Shown piece after piece: positions 1 to 12,000 of a DNA stretch of 64,000 nucleotides. Every line of letters starts with the position of its first letter. The stretch's first letter is position 1. The notes beneath the pieces are model-generated. The model had not been told where the DNA came from, did no database searches, and saw nothing but the letters and a program-made list of their open reading frames with translations. The DNA comes from Anaeramoeba flamelloides (Eukaryota > Metamonada > Anaeramoebidae), in assembly GCA_027625915.1 (NCBI GenBank), contig JANTQA010000042.1, positions 5,654,001 through 5,718,000 on the forward strand, read 5' to 3'. The translations under genes and the position numbers were made by a program.

Positions 1-2025
1 AGTACCCATTAGCATACCTTAGTTCAAAGCGGTTCTGAAAATAAACTCCTTAAGGTTTTAAGTAATTTTAAATTATTCATGAAATTTGTTTAAAATTTTC
101 CCTAATTTTCCCAGTATTTTTTTGAAATTTTTTGTTTTTTTTGAGATGAAAATTTTCATATAACAATTTAATCAATTTTTTGAGATAAATTTTACAATGA
201 GATCCTTCATTTTTAGAATTTCTTTTTTAATAATATAACTTTAAAAAATTAATTCCATATCTAATTCTTTGTTTTTTGTGTGGTTCCTTTGATTGTAAAA
301 TGTATAGGTCTTTTTGAAAAAAGCAACACATCTTTTCTTTTGAAACACGTGACAAAAACTTTTTACTAAGGTTATTTTGACATATGTAGTGATGACTTCA
401 AAATTATTTAGAAAAATTTGTACGTATTATTCCCTTTTTGAAATTCATTAACTCTACTTTCGAAACAGTTCTTTACAAAGAAGATTTTGAAGATCAACAA
501 ATTTTACAAAGTTTATTACTTTTTGATACTCAGCTTTGAATAAAAATGGAAACAGTATTTTATTGGTTTAGATGTAAACAAACTTTATAAATTACTTATT
601 CTTTGAAAAAGAAATGTTTTGAAAGTAGAGCTTACAGAATTTAGAAACAGGAACTTGAACCAAAAAAAAAAAAAAAAAACAAGTAATTGTTTTGGAATTT
701 ATAAGTTATATTAATGGGCTGATATTATTTTGTCTATGTGGAATATTTTTGAAGAAAATGATAATGACTAACATTTGTTACTCTATTGAATAATTGAAAA
801 AAAAAAAAAAAATACCCAGGAATTCCAATAAATAATCATGAATTCAAAAAAGTGTAATTGCTAATTTTCTGAATCCAGTTCCAATTTTTTATCAGCCATT
901 TTTCAAAATTAGGGGTAAACTTTTTTTTATTATTTTTTCTTTTTCATTTATCGTTCAAAAAATAAAATGATTAGACTATATTTTTATTTATTAATCTAGA
1001 TTGGTTATTATCTCTAAAAACTTTAGTTAAAATACCTTATTATTCAAAAAAATAAAACAATTAAACAGATTTTTTTTATGATGAAAAATCTGTCACTATT
1101 TTTTGAAATTTAGCTTATATATATATATTTTGCTCGGTTTTAAGTAAAGAATTTTATTGGCTTAAATGGGAAGAAACTTTAAAAATTACTTAATCTTCAA
1201 AATATTCTTTGAAATGAAATGTTCTGATAACAGAGTTTTTCGATTTTTAAAAAAAAACCGAAATCGACCTCAAAAATATTTTACCCTTTTTTGGAATTTA
1301 TCATTAATAAGCTGAAATTTTCCCGAATTTAAATTACAAATAACACCCTTTAAAATTCAGTTTAAAGTACCCCTGTAATCCAGTATGACTGAATGAAAAA
1401 CTTTTTTTAAAAAATTCTGGCCAGTGATGCTATTTTAATCAAAAAAAGCAAATGTATACAATAAAAAAATAAAAAATTAACAGAGATCTCAAATTTCAAT
1501 TTATTTCTTTGAAAAATCTATTTGAAAAAGAAAAATGATAATAAAGTGGATTTTTTTATATACCCCCCCCAATTCACCAGTATTTTATAAAACCAAACCA
1601 ATCTAAAAATAAATAAAACCACATATTATTTACTAAATCATATTTTTAGAATTAATGAAAATCCTTAACTTAAAAACTATACAATTCACAAAAAAATTAT
1701 TTATTTGATTTATCGTTTTAAGAATTATAGTAAAAGGGTATCCATTTTTATTGATCAGTTTTTTTTTTTTTTTTTTTTTTCAAAGAATGATATAATTTTC
1801 AACAAATGAAAGAAAAATTTACAAAGTAACCAAATTAGAATTTAATCTAATTCTCAATTGAAAAAAATGTTTACGATTTACTAAACCAAAATTAAAATTT
1901 ATTTTTTTCTATTTAATTCTAGAATTAATCATCTATTTTTTCACCTTCTCTCTCTCTCTCTTTATAATTATCACCCCCTTTCTTTTAATTCGTTGTAATT
2001 TGTTAATCAATTCTTGAATAAATAG
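1..2025. other. AT-rich non-coding stretch upstream of MOB exon
   Basis: I see no convincing coding exon here. The stretch ends at a 3' splice acceptor (AATAAATAG) that opens the MOB exon, so at least its right part is intron. It holds a local imperfect direct repeat (about 540-625 against 1145-1235), long A and T runs, and one copy of a dispersed repeat (885-1125). The upstream MOB exons were not found; they lie either left of the window or in unrecognised short pieces. Confidence 0.5.
885..1125 (+). repeat. Dispersed repeat, copy 1 of 2
   Basis: About 240 bases resemble 12950-13180 in the same orientation. Shared landmarks, in order, are a TTTATTATTATTTTTTTC-like tract, TTCAAAAAATAAAATGATTA, TTGGTTATTATCTCTAAA and a GATGAAAAATCT-like tail. 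No coding sequence is visible. The second copy lies in the long VPS8 intron directly after a decayed reverse transcriptase, so this may be the 3' end of that element family, but that is inference. Confidence 0.6.
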
Positions 2026-2324
2026 GGATCTTTCCACCCACAGAAAATCAAAAATATCCAAAAAAATTTAAAAAAATAATTAGATTAATTTTTAAAAGAC
2101 TTTTCCGTGTTTTTGCACATGTTTATGTAACCCATTTAGAAGAAATACGTGAAATTGGTGCAGAAGATCATTTAAATTGCTGCTACAAACATTTTCTTTA
2201 TTTTATTACACATTTTAAATTAATCAAAAAGAAAGAAATGGAACCACTTCAATTAATCAACAGTACACTACTAAAAACCAAAAAGAAAAAGAAAAAGAAA
2301 AAGAAAAAGAAAAAGAATCTTTAA
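2026..2324 (+). CDS. MOB kinase activator family protein, 3' terminal exon
   Basis: MOB proteins bind and activate NDR/LATS-type kinases in mitotic-exit and Hippo-like signalling. This exon opens after an AATAAATAG acceptor in phase 1 and encodes about 98 residues to TAA at 2322-2324. It begins IFPPTENQKYPKKF and runs through KRLFRVFAHVYVTHLEE, the hallmark helix of the family (MOB1 has KRLFRVYAHIYHQH). It continues with GAEDHLNCCYKHFLYF (MOB consensus EAHLNTCFKHF) and KKKEMEPLQ (MOB consensus RELAPLQ). The exon ends in an encoded lysine run from an (AAAAAG)n tract, which is longer than the usual tail. The N-terminal half, with the zinc-binding Cys/His residues, is not in view. The alignment favours MOB1/MOB3 type over phocein, but I would not assign a subfamily. 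Confidence 0.88.
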
Positions 2325-2559
2325 TCTGAATTGACTTAAAAGAACGATAAAATTGCTATTAACATTGAATTTATTCAATATTGTTTAAAAGTAAAAGAAA
2401 AAAAAAACTAAAAATAATAAATAAAAAAAAACCATAAAAATAATTGATATTTTTTTTTTTTTTGAGAGACATCTTTTATTTTTTTTTATTTCAAAATCAG
2501 ACAAAGTATTTTTTTAACCCTAAATTTTATTTGAAAAAAAAAAAATCAAAAGATAATTC

Positions 2560-3120
2560 CATAATTTGGGATTTGAAAATATTAATTTTTATTTTTATTT
2601 ATTTGTTTATTGAGAGAAAGGAGCAATTAAAGAAAATTTGTCAAATAAAAAAAAGAGAAGAAAAATAATTAATATATATATATATAATATTATCATTTTC
2701 ATGACCAACTTAAAAATTATCCACTGTCGGTAGGTTTTCCAGGATTTGAAAGAATTGAGTAAAATCAAATTGATTTTACTAAATTATTTCAAACAAATAG
2801 AAACTATACTCATCCCGAATTAACAGGAGGGACAAAAACCCAATAGTAAAATTATCAATCACATATAAAAATTACAGAACCCGTGATTAATAATTGGTAT
2901 TCCACAGTTGTTAGTTTTTTTTTTAATTTTAAATGAATGAAGAAAATATTTGATTTTGCCCAATTCTTTTGAATTAAAAAAAAAAACTAGACACTAACTC
3001 TCAGAGTAGGGCAAAAGATGTCTGGATTTATATATTTTTTCACTATTATAAGTAAATTTTTTGTTTTCACTTTATTTTTTATTATTTTTTGTTTATTACT
3101 ACAAATTTTTTATCATAAAA
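2560..3120 (-). repeat. Hairpin-array repeat family, inverted copy
   Basis: Read on the minus strand this matches the copies at 19085-19510, 30950-31350 and 36020-36840. The shared right module includes TTTGGTCATG (seen here as CATGACCAACTTAAA at 2700) and a TTTTCTTCTT tract followed by ATAAATAAATAA. The middle holds a GGTTTTCCAGGATT arm with GAGTAAAATC beside a matching ATTTTACT arm, and GTGGAATACCAATTATTAATCAC on the minus strand. Edges are approximate. Confidence 0.6.
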
Positions 3121-3329
3121 TCTTTGATTTAAAATTCCATATAAGTACATAAATTCCATAATTTTGATTAGTCATGTTGTGGAGTTTCTATGTATTTTTT
3201 CTAAGAATAAATTTTTTGTAGAATAATAATTTTTATACAAAATACCATAAATTATAAATTTTCAAAAAATAGTATTAAATTTAAAATTTCGACAATTTTT
3301 GAATTTGTAAAATATTTGCAATGGTTAAT

Positions 3330-3460
3330 GCTTCGTGAATTGAACTTTTTTTTAAAATTTAATTCTCAATATATTTGTTTTATTGACTTGTTGAACGTTC
3401 ATGAATATAGTGTATTGTTTAAATGATAATTGGGTTAAAATTTGAGAGGTCCTTGTTGAG
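3330..3460. repeat. Left arm of a long inverted repeat
   Basis: This arm is the imperfect reverse complement of 5570-5730. It contains TTGACTTGTTGAACGTTCAT and ATGATAATTGGGTTAAAATT, while the partner contains AACCCAATTATCATTTAAAC and ATGAACATTCAACAAGTCAA. The arms enclose about 2.1 kb that includes a decayed reverse-transcriptase element. Confidence 0.7.
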
Positions 3461-3605
3461 AAAAAAAAATAAAAAAAAAAAAACAACAAGCTGTTTGATT
3501 GTTTTTTTACAAAATATTTTATGTAGATATGAGTTTATTTTTGATAAAATTTGTTTTTATTTCTGAAAATTTAGAATTTTATAGGATTTTATTAATTTTA
3601 ATTGA

Positions 3606-5356
3606 TTTAAAGAAGTAAGTACATATTACAATTTTGAAAAATTTTAATAGTGTAAAAATTATTGAAAAAAGATTTTTTGAGTGTCATAAGATATTGAAAC
3701 TTTAAAATCTGAAGATCATTTACTGCTCTCTATTTGTGAAAAGATCACCAAGTAATTCAGAGTTGGATCTTCAATTTTTTGATTTTTGAACATTTTTTTA
3801 TTAAATTTTTAGTTTTATTAAATTAGGCTTTAAATCTTTATTTGTGTTTATACGAATGATCAAATTAATCCAAGAGTAAAACTACAAAATAGACCCAAAA
3901 ATGTGTTTATTTGAAATAAATATATTCTTTTCAGATACCAGAAGCGTAAAATCACCTTTTTTAAATACAATTGTTGAAATCCAAAAAGAATGAAAAAAAA
4001 TAACAAAAGCTTATTTTCAAGTATTTTTTTTCTTTGTAAATCTTCTAAATTTAGATGAACCCAAACAATTAATAAAATTGAATTTCTCCCCCCATTACTA
4101 TTTATTATTATTTTACAAAAACATTTTTTATAAATTTGCTTTTAAAAATTCCTTTTTCAAATATTTTAATCAAACACACCACAATAAAGAATACTATTTC
4201 AAGAATTAAATCAAAAGTTTGAATTCTAAAAAAAAAAAAAAAAGATAAAATCCAAAATAAAAGATTAATTTAGAAAAAAAAGTTAATCAGATTCAGAATC
4301 TTTTTCATTTTCTCCTTGACTGGAAAATAAATAAATAAAATCAAACTAATTCTTCCAATAAACCAATATTCTTACGAGGAATTCAAAAAAATCCAGATTT
4401 TCTGAAATAAAACAAGAATTAGATAAATTTAATGAAAAAATGAATATTTAAATTCATTTTGGAAATTCTTTAGAAATAAAAATAATTTGATTCACAAATA
4501 TTTTACAAAAGTATTTTGATGATAAATTAAAAATAAAACCAAATAAAGAAGAAGGAATTGTTTCAAATTTTTAGATAAGAAAAAGGAAATAATTGATTTT
4601 TATTTATTTTTTCTTGATTCAATTTCTTGATTTTTTTTTGATTTACATATTTTAGTTGATATGAAAATATATTATACTTATATTATGTTCCTATATTTAC
4701 ATAAATATCAATTTGATTTAATTTAAGATTTTTTTGTGTCTTAAATTTCCTTTAAAGTTTGTGTCCTAAAAGTAGAACTGACTGTAAAATAAATTTACTA
4801 ATTTTTTTTTTGACAAATATTAAAAGATTACGAGTGCTTACAAATATTAAATGATAATTTTGAACCCAAATATTGATAAAACTTTAAAATCAAATCAATT
4901 ATTGGAAATAAAATATTTTGGGATTTGAATAGGACAAGAGAAACATTTACAAAAAAAAAAAAACATTGAAAAAAGTAAAAGACAATTCTAAAAAAATCAA
5001 AATAATTATGAAATCAACAAAAATTATCTCATAGAGTAAAATTACAAATATTAAATTCATATGCATTATCCTGTTATTTTATAACCTAGTATTTTTATAA
5101 TCTGACTTCAAAAAGATTTCAACACAATAGATATTTATGGAAATAACAGAGGTACATAATTTTCTTATCATTATTCCACATGCTCCAAGAATAATTTATA
5201 AAAATGAAGCAAAAATTGTCCAATTAAGAATTAAGATATATAACAGAAGATATAAACTTTTAAAGAAATACGAAATTACAAGATTCTTAAATCTCTCTCA
5301 GAAATTAAAATAAGAATATATCTAAATTGTGAATATTTTTAAATGTATATGCTTAC
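3606..5356 (+). mobile_element. Decayed reverse-transcriptase element, copy 1
   Basis: The first part (3606-4560) matches the minus strand of 20225-21197 almost end to end, starting from a GTAAGTACAT end. The later part matches the reverse-transcriptase copy at 11880-12940: AAATAAAATATTTTGGGATT then AGAGAAACATT (from 4900), and CCAAGAATAATTTATAAAAA then AGAAGATATAAACTT (from 5180). Conceptual translation of the last block gives PRIIYKNEAKIVQLRIKIYN with NRRYKLLKKY, matching the other copy. Stops and frameshifts occur throughout, so it is not functional. The right boundary is uncertain; a degenerate ATGTATATGCTTACAAT near 5340 may be the inverted end. Confidence 0.6.
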
Positions 5357-5569
5357 AATAATAATATTATGATCAAAAATTAATTGAAAAGTGTTTTTTT
5401 TTGTCAAAATTTTACTAATAAATGGAAAAAGCTTTAAAATTGAGATTAAAATCAGAAAATCTCATGAAAATTAAAATTTTCTGAAAAAAAACGAAATAAA
5501 TCAAAAAGAAATTTTTGAAAACAAGAAAATATTTGGTACAAAAATGTTTAAATCAGTTTTTGGTGTTTT

Positions 5570-5730
5570 TTTTTTTCTCAACAATCACCTCTCAAATTTT
5601 AACCCAATTATCATTTAAACAATACACTATATTTATGAACATTCAACAAGTCAATAAAACAAATTTATTGATAATTAACTTTTACAAAAAAGTTCAAATC
5701 ACGAAATTTTTCCTTAACCAATTTTCGTCA
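5570..5730. repeat. Right arm of a long inverted repeat
   Basis: Imperfect reverse complement of 3330-3460. The small open frame running over it is a by-product of the repeat, because the partner copy has no matching frame. Confidence 0.7.
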
Positions 5731-6017
5731 TTTTATAATCTAGAATCCAACCCAAAACAAATTAAATAATCTACAAGGTCTGTTGAATTATATTTAATAT
5801 ATTGTTCTTTATTTATCAATTTTAATGTGATGTTTGAATCTTTGTTAAAAAAAATTTTTAATTCAACAAATCTTATTTCTCTTGTATCCGTAATAACCAA
5901 GAAAATCTTCAAGTGTAAATAATAAACAATCTTTTGTCAACAGATCAAATTCATTTGATCATTACTCGTTGTGTCAAAATCTTTTCACAACTCATTTTAT
6001 TTTATTTTTTTTTAATT

Positions 6018-9000
6018 ATGATGTATGATGAATATACCCTTGAAGATCTGCTTGGTGAGAATTCTGATACCGAGCCACCAAGACTATCACCAAATATTTT
6101 GAGCTATTATGAGAATAATCTAACAGTTGATGATTTACTCGTCGAAGAAGAAATAATTCCTGAAAAAACAGAATCTGACATCGAAAGAGAAGAAATTCTT
6201 CAAAAGGAAGAAGAAGAAAAAAAGAAAAGATTACAAGAAGATTTTGTTGACGAAACTTTGCTTGGATCTGATGAAAAAAAAATTGAAGATAATATTATTT
6301 CAGTTACAAAAATTACCTTTCAAAAACCCTTCATAGTCGCCGTAAGATTCTCATTTTGCAACAACAAAATAAAAAAAAAAAAAACAAAAAAAAATACACT
6401 ACAAAGATCTAGTATTGCTTTGAAAAACAGTTTTTATTCCAACAGAAGCCACCCTCCCTCAAAAGTTCAAAAACACACAACCAAAAAATGATCTTTTGAA
6501 CAAAAAAAAAATATTTAAATCTTTCTCCGTTTTTTGAATTCTTTCCCAACATTAAACTTTTTTCTTCTTTTTAATTTTATTTTTTTTTTTATTTCCATTT
6601 TTATTAGTCTTGTGAAACCTTTGTTGGTATTTCAAAAAATGAAAAACAAATTATAATTTATGATTCAAATTTCAATCCACACTCTGAACTTTCACTTAAA
6701 AAAGGTAAAATTTGTGATTTTTCTTTCTTTTTTTTTTTTTTTTTTTTATTATTTATTTCGGATTTCTTTAATTGTTTTTAATTTCTGATTGACAAACACT
6801 TTTTAGTTGTTTCGATTAAAAAAAAGAATTTTTCTGAATAAATAAATACCTTGGGTTTCATTGTTTGTCTTCAAACAAATTGATTTAGTCAGTAAATGGG
6901 ATAGGAAAGAAAGGGTTAATTCCTTTAAAAACTTTCATAAAACCAACATACCTTTCAAAAAAAAAAAATAACAAAAAAAAAAACAATAATGTAACAATTT
7001 GTTTCTGTTCCACAAAACAAAAAAAAAAAACAAAATAACATTTCAAATAGACTCGTTAATAACATGCATGTCTTTTTATCGATCAAAAAAGATCACTTAT
7101 CTTGCTGTTGGACAAGAAAATGGGACTTTAACGCTTATCAATCTTGCAAACAAAAGCCAAAAAGTTGTCAAGCAGTTTGATCAATTAAAGTTGACAGGTG
7201 TCCATATGTATGACACACAACATTTTTTGCTCACAACTTGGTCTGGACAAGTATTTAAATTTAATAATGTGGGCTTTTTTAATAAGCCCTTATTTTTAAA
7301 TAAGCAATTAAAACTTCCAAATAATTTCAATATTTATCAAATATATCCATTTAATTTTTCCAATTTGCAAATTATTGCCATTTGTTCAAACATCGGGATC
7401 TTTATTGTTGATTTAAAACATGAGCAATTAATTCAAAAAATAGAATACCTCAAGCCGAACGATCCAAATGTTGTACCTTCGCTATGTTGGACAAAGCTTC
7501 AAAACAATTATTATCTATTACTTTCTCAGGATAAAAATCTTCAAATATGGAAGATTAGTATAGACCACAGAAAGGAAACAATTTCATTAAAATTTGTCGT
7601 TGATCATATCGATTCTCAAATTATTACTTCAATATTAACTTTTGGTAATTCTGTAATTGGGATTTTATCAAAAAATAATCAACAATTAAAAATTATAATG
7701 TTTAATCAGAAGAAAAATACTTTTAAAACAATTAATACATATGTCTTAAACGATATTCAGAAAGAAAAAAAAATAAAAAAAAATAAGAAAAAAGACATGG
7801 ATTTACAAAATTCCCTTATTTTTCAAAGTTGCCATTGCATCTCCTCAATTAATGAGTCTTCTTGGGTTCTTATAAATAATAACGAAATTATTCAAATAAA
7901 TTTAAAAATTTTTAAACAAAGAATTGATTATTATATCCAGAAAAAATTATATTTGCAAGGGCTTTTATTGGCAATTAAATTTTTTAAGGTAATAATTTTG
8001 TTTATTTTTTTCTTTTAAATTTTTTTTTTTTTTTAAAAAAATTCTTCTTTTAGTTTTGCTGAGTTACTAGAAACCGCATCCTAATCCATAAAGCTTTTGA
8101 AAAAAATTCTGAGAAAAAAATGTCAAAATATTTCTTTCAGGAACATTGCTGTATCGTTTAAAAAAAAAAAGAAAAGAAGAAATTTGAATAAAAAATTTTT
8201 AAAAATAATGTTTTTAAAATTTTTCATTTCCCAATTGATTCTCTCTCGAATAAAAAAAAAAAAAACGACATTATGGGGTGTATCATTAAAAACATTGGGG
8301 GTTATGACCTTTATCTCTTTATTAATTCGTTAATGTGTTAGTATTACCATGGATTTGTCTCTAATCAAAGTATGTTGTAATTGGAAGTGGAAATTTTATT
8401 TGTGTTCGAAAGTTCAAATGTCTCGAAAAAATCAATTATAAATATTATTGAACAATTAAATAAGACAGTTTCCGAAATCGCAATTTTTAATACAGATTCA
8501 TTCATAAAAAATCTGATAATTTTAATTCATTTTCTAAATTCAAAAATAGAAACCTAACTAACGTGTTCCATTCTTTAATAATTCATATTTAGAACTTCTA
8601 AAAGTAACTATTTTTTTAATGATTTTCAATTTCAAAGATTTACTAAAGAATTATCAGTATAAAAACACAAAGATTAATCACTTTTGTTTACTTTTTCTGA
8701 TAAAGATACTTATAGCATCAATATATTTGCATGATTCAGAAATAATTTGTCAAAAACAATTTATACTGGTCTTTATTGTTTTGATTTGGAAACAATCTCC
8801 TTGTTATGTGACGAGTTTGGCCTGGAAGAACGAGAAATCTGAGATTGTTCGAAGTGACATAAGATGATATTAATCGTCGTTCTTCGAACTCCTCAATATC
8901 ATCTTAGCACTAGAACAATCTCATATTTTGAGTCTGGAAGGAGAACCAAAACGAGGAAACATAAAAGGTGACTGTTGAACAAATGAAACAATATGGGTTG

Positions 9001-12000
9001 CTATGTATTTTTTCAACTCGAGATCTAACTTGTCGAAACAAAAAAAAAGAAAAATTAAACCAAACAAACAAAAATAATTACAAAAAATAGTTTACTATTT
9101 TTTACTAATACTTTGAAGTACTTGTTCTTCAAAGGCTCTTTTTACTCTCCAATGAGGTTATTGAAAACATTGAAGTTAAATTTTACATTTTCATCATCAG
9201 TGACAAAACTTGGTTTAAATTTAATAGAGATAAACTAGATCGTTCATCCATTCAATGAGATCTATCTATCCTTTTATTTTCCGTTTTTCAGCCAATTCTC
9301 TAAAACGATCAAACTTAAAAATCTGCATGCATCTATTGGTGTTCTTTACAATTACTGATTTTGAACATTCCTCTAAAATTTCTTGACTTGACATAGTAAA
9401 AAAAATGTTTTTTCTTTTTTTTTCTTAAAAGATCATTTATATTTTTCACCTTTCCAAAACCTCTTATTAATGGTTTCTTCTCTCTTTTTTCGAAGAAAAA
9501 AGAGACCAATTTTTTTTTTTTTTTTGGTAAATGAGATTAGTTTTTTTTCGAAAAGAGAAAAAACCATGTTTGTGTATGGACATTGTTTTCAATAACGAAA
9601 TGGAATTTATTCGATTTCCAAACAGTACACATAATTTGATGGACTTTTTTTTTTTAACTTTATTGAACCAGTATTTTGGTTCCTTGTACCAAATTATTAG
9701 TTCAAAGAGTTTTTAATTGAGACACGCCGTCTTTTGGGATTTATGAGATTAACAACTTCGTAAATTTTATTTTCAAACTCTTCGAAAATAACTTTTAATT
9801 GCATTTCTAGAGTCGAATTTATTGGTAAAATACAAATTATTTTGCTTTGTTAGAATTCAAAAAAAGAAGATCAGAAAATTTTTAAACTTTGCTTAATTAC
9901 TAAAGGATTTCCCTAAATCATTCCACGTAGACTACAGTACAATAATAACCTTTTTAGAGAGGCAATCTCTTTCTTATCTGTAGTTATCAAAATTTATTTA
10001 CTTAAATTTTCCCAATTAAAATGTTTGTGTTTAAAAAAAAATATATAGCTTAATTATTGAATTTTTTAAAAAAATCGAATTTTTTTAGTGACTAATCTTC
10101 ATTTCAAGACAAACTTTCAAAAAGATATTTTTGAAAGTTCAAGAGTCTTCATATTTATAATTCAAGCTTTAAATTTGTCTCGAAATGAAGATTTTTTTTC
10201 AAATTCTTTAGTTTTTTACTAATACAAAGAATCATTTTTAATTGATGAAGATCAACAAATAGAACTATTTTAATAATCGATTTTTAGAGACATTTGAACC
10301 TTGGAACACTAATGCGATAATGTTCAATAACTACTCTTTAATTTTGGACTTCTTTGTGGTAGACTCTACTCCCATAATTAGAAGAGTTCCAAAAAAATAA
10401 AAGTCAAAAATTAAATTACCTAGTCCATCTTGAAACGAATTTGAATTCAATTTGGAATAAATCGTAAAAGAATATTTTTTACAACAAAAATAATTTTTTA
10501 AAAACGAAAACTTCAAAAAAATTAAAAAAGTTTTGTAATTTTCAAGAATTGATATAAACTGTTTTTATTTTCCCAAGAACTGATTATTTTGATTCGTAAT
10601 TTGTAACGATCTGTTCCAATAATTCAGATTTTAATTTGAAAATGTTAAACATAGAAAGATATAAAAAGGGTGTTTTGTATCTAGAGAAGAGAGCAAAATA
10701 AAACCAATATATATATATATATATATATAAGCATTTTAAAAATTAATGAATCATTACAAAATCTTTTTGGGATAAAATAAGAAGATTAAGTCATTATTTT
10801 TTTGTGAATAAATACTTTTTACAAATACATTAGTTTTTCATCAAAAACATATAATCCTGAAAAAATGGTATCTTGAAGATTTTCAACAGTTTTATATATA
10901 CAAAAGTAGACAAAAGTTTGCGAATTCAATTGCTCAAATTTTCAAATTTTTTTTTTTCCAGAATTCATATGTATATCTATTTTGAAATCTTTTCCTTTTT
11001 TTTAAATTCTCTCAAATACAAAATACTTGAATCATAAGTTATTTTTATTTCAAGTTTGATTTGAAAAGTTACCCTTTTTTACAAATTTTATTACAAATTA
11101 AAGGAAAAGGAAAATTAGAGTAAAAAAAGTTATCATCAACAAAGACAAGAAATTGAATTTTTTTGTATTTATCTTGTAGAATTGAAAAAAAAATTATAGG
11201 AAATCTCTTTTACTGATCTAATATTTTTGAAAAATAGAAAAAATGTAAAATGATGAGAGATAGAAATCTGAAACATACGAGTTATCAATTTGGAAAAGTT
11301 TTAATTTTATATTTCCAAAAATGTGATACTTGGCAATTTTTGGAAAAAAAAATTTATTTATTTTTCTCAGTGAATGTTACATTTAATTCTCCAACTTTTG
11401 TCCCTTATTGTAGTATTGAATACATGCATATCGCCCTTTTTTAAAATGAATAAGAATTTTTTTTACAACATTTATTTTAATTTATTTATAGTCAAAATGG
11501 AGTTAATATACACAATAATATAAAATGAGAAGGGGACCATAGAGATAAAAAATAAATTTTGTCAAAAATCATAACCAAATGGTAATCAATTAAAAAATAT
11601 TTAGATCAAAACACTTGTTGTAAAGAAATGAGTAAAATACCAAGATAAAAGTTCACCCGATTAATAAAATATTACCTGTTCAATAAAATTGAACATTTAA
11701 AACCAATGGATATAAAAGAGTTTTTTTTTTCAAATAGAAAATATTTATAATTTTATAAAATATCAAAAAAATAAATCAGTAAAAAATTTTGATAAAAAAC
11801 AATTTTATCAAATAGACCCCAAAAAAAAGAATGAAGAAAAAATAATTATATTTTGAAAAAATGTATAATATTTTTACATTTGGATCTAATAAATCTAAAT
11901 GAAGAAATTATTTGATTTTATTAATGAAAGAAATATTTTATTTATACATAAAGCTGGTGATAAAGGAATACCTTTAAATTATTTCCAAAAATTTTTTTTA

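Noticed and set aside
8097-8867. Short frames just after VPS8 exon 3
   Set aside because: They lie within the intron defined by continuous VPS8 homology, and are lysine-rich noise or part of the dispersed repeat.
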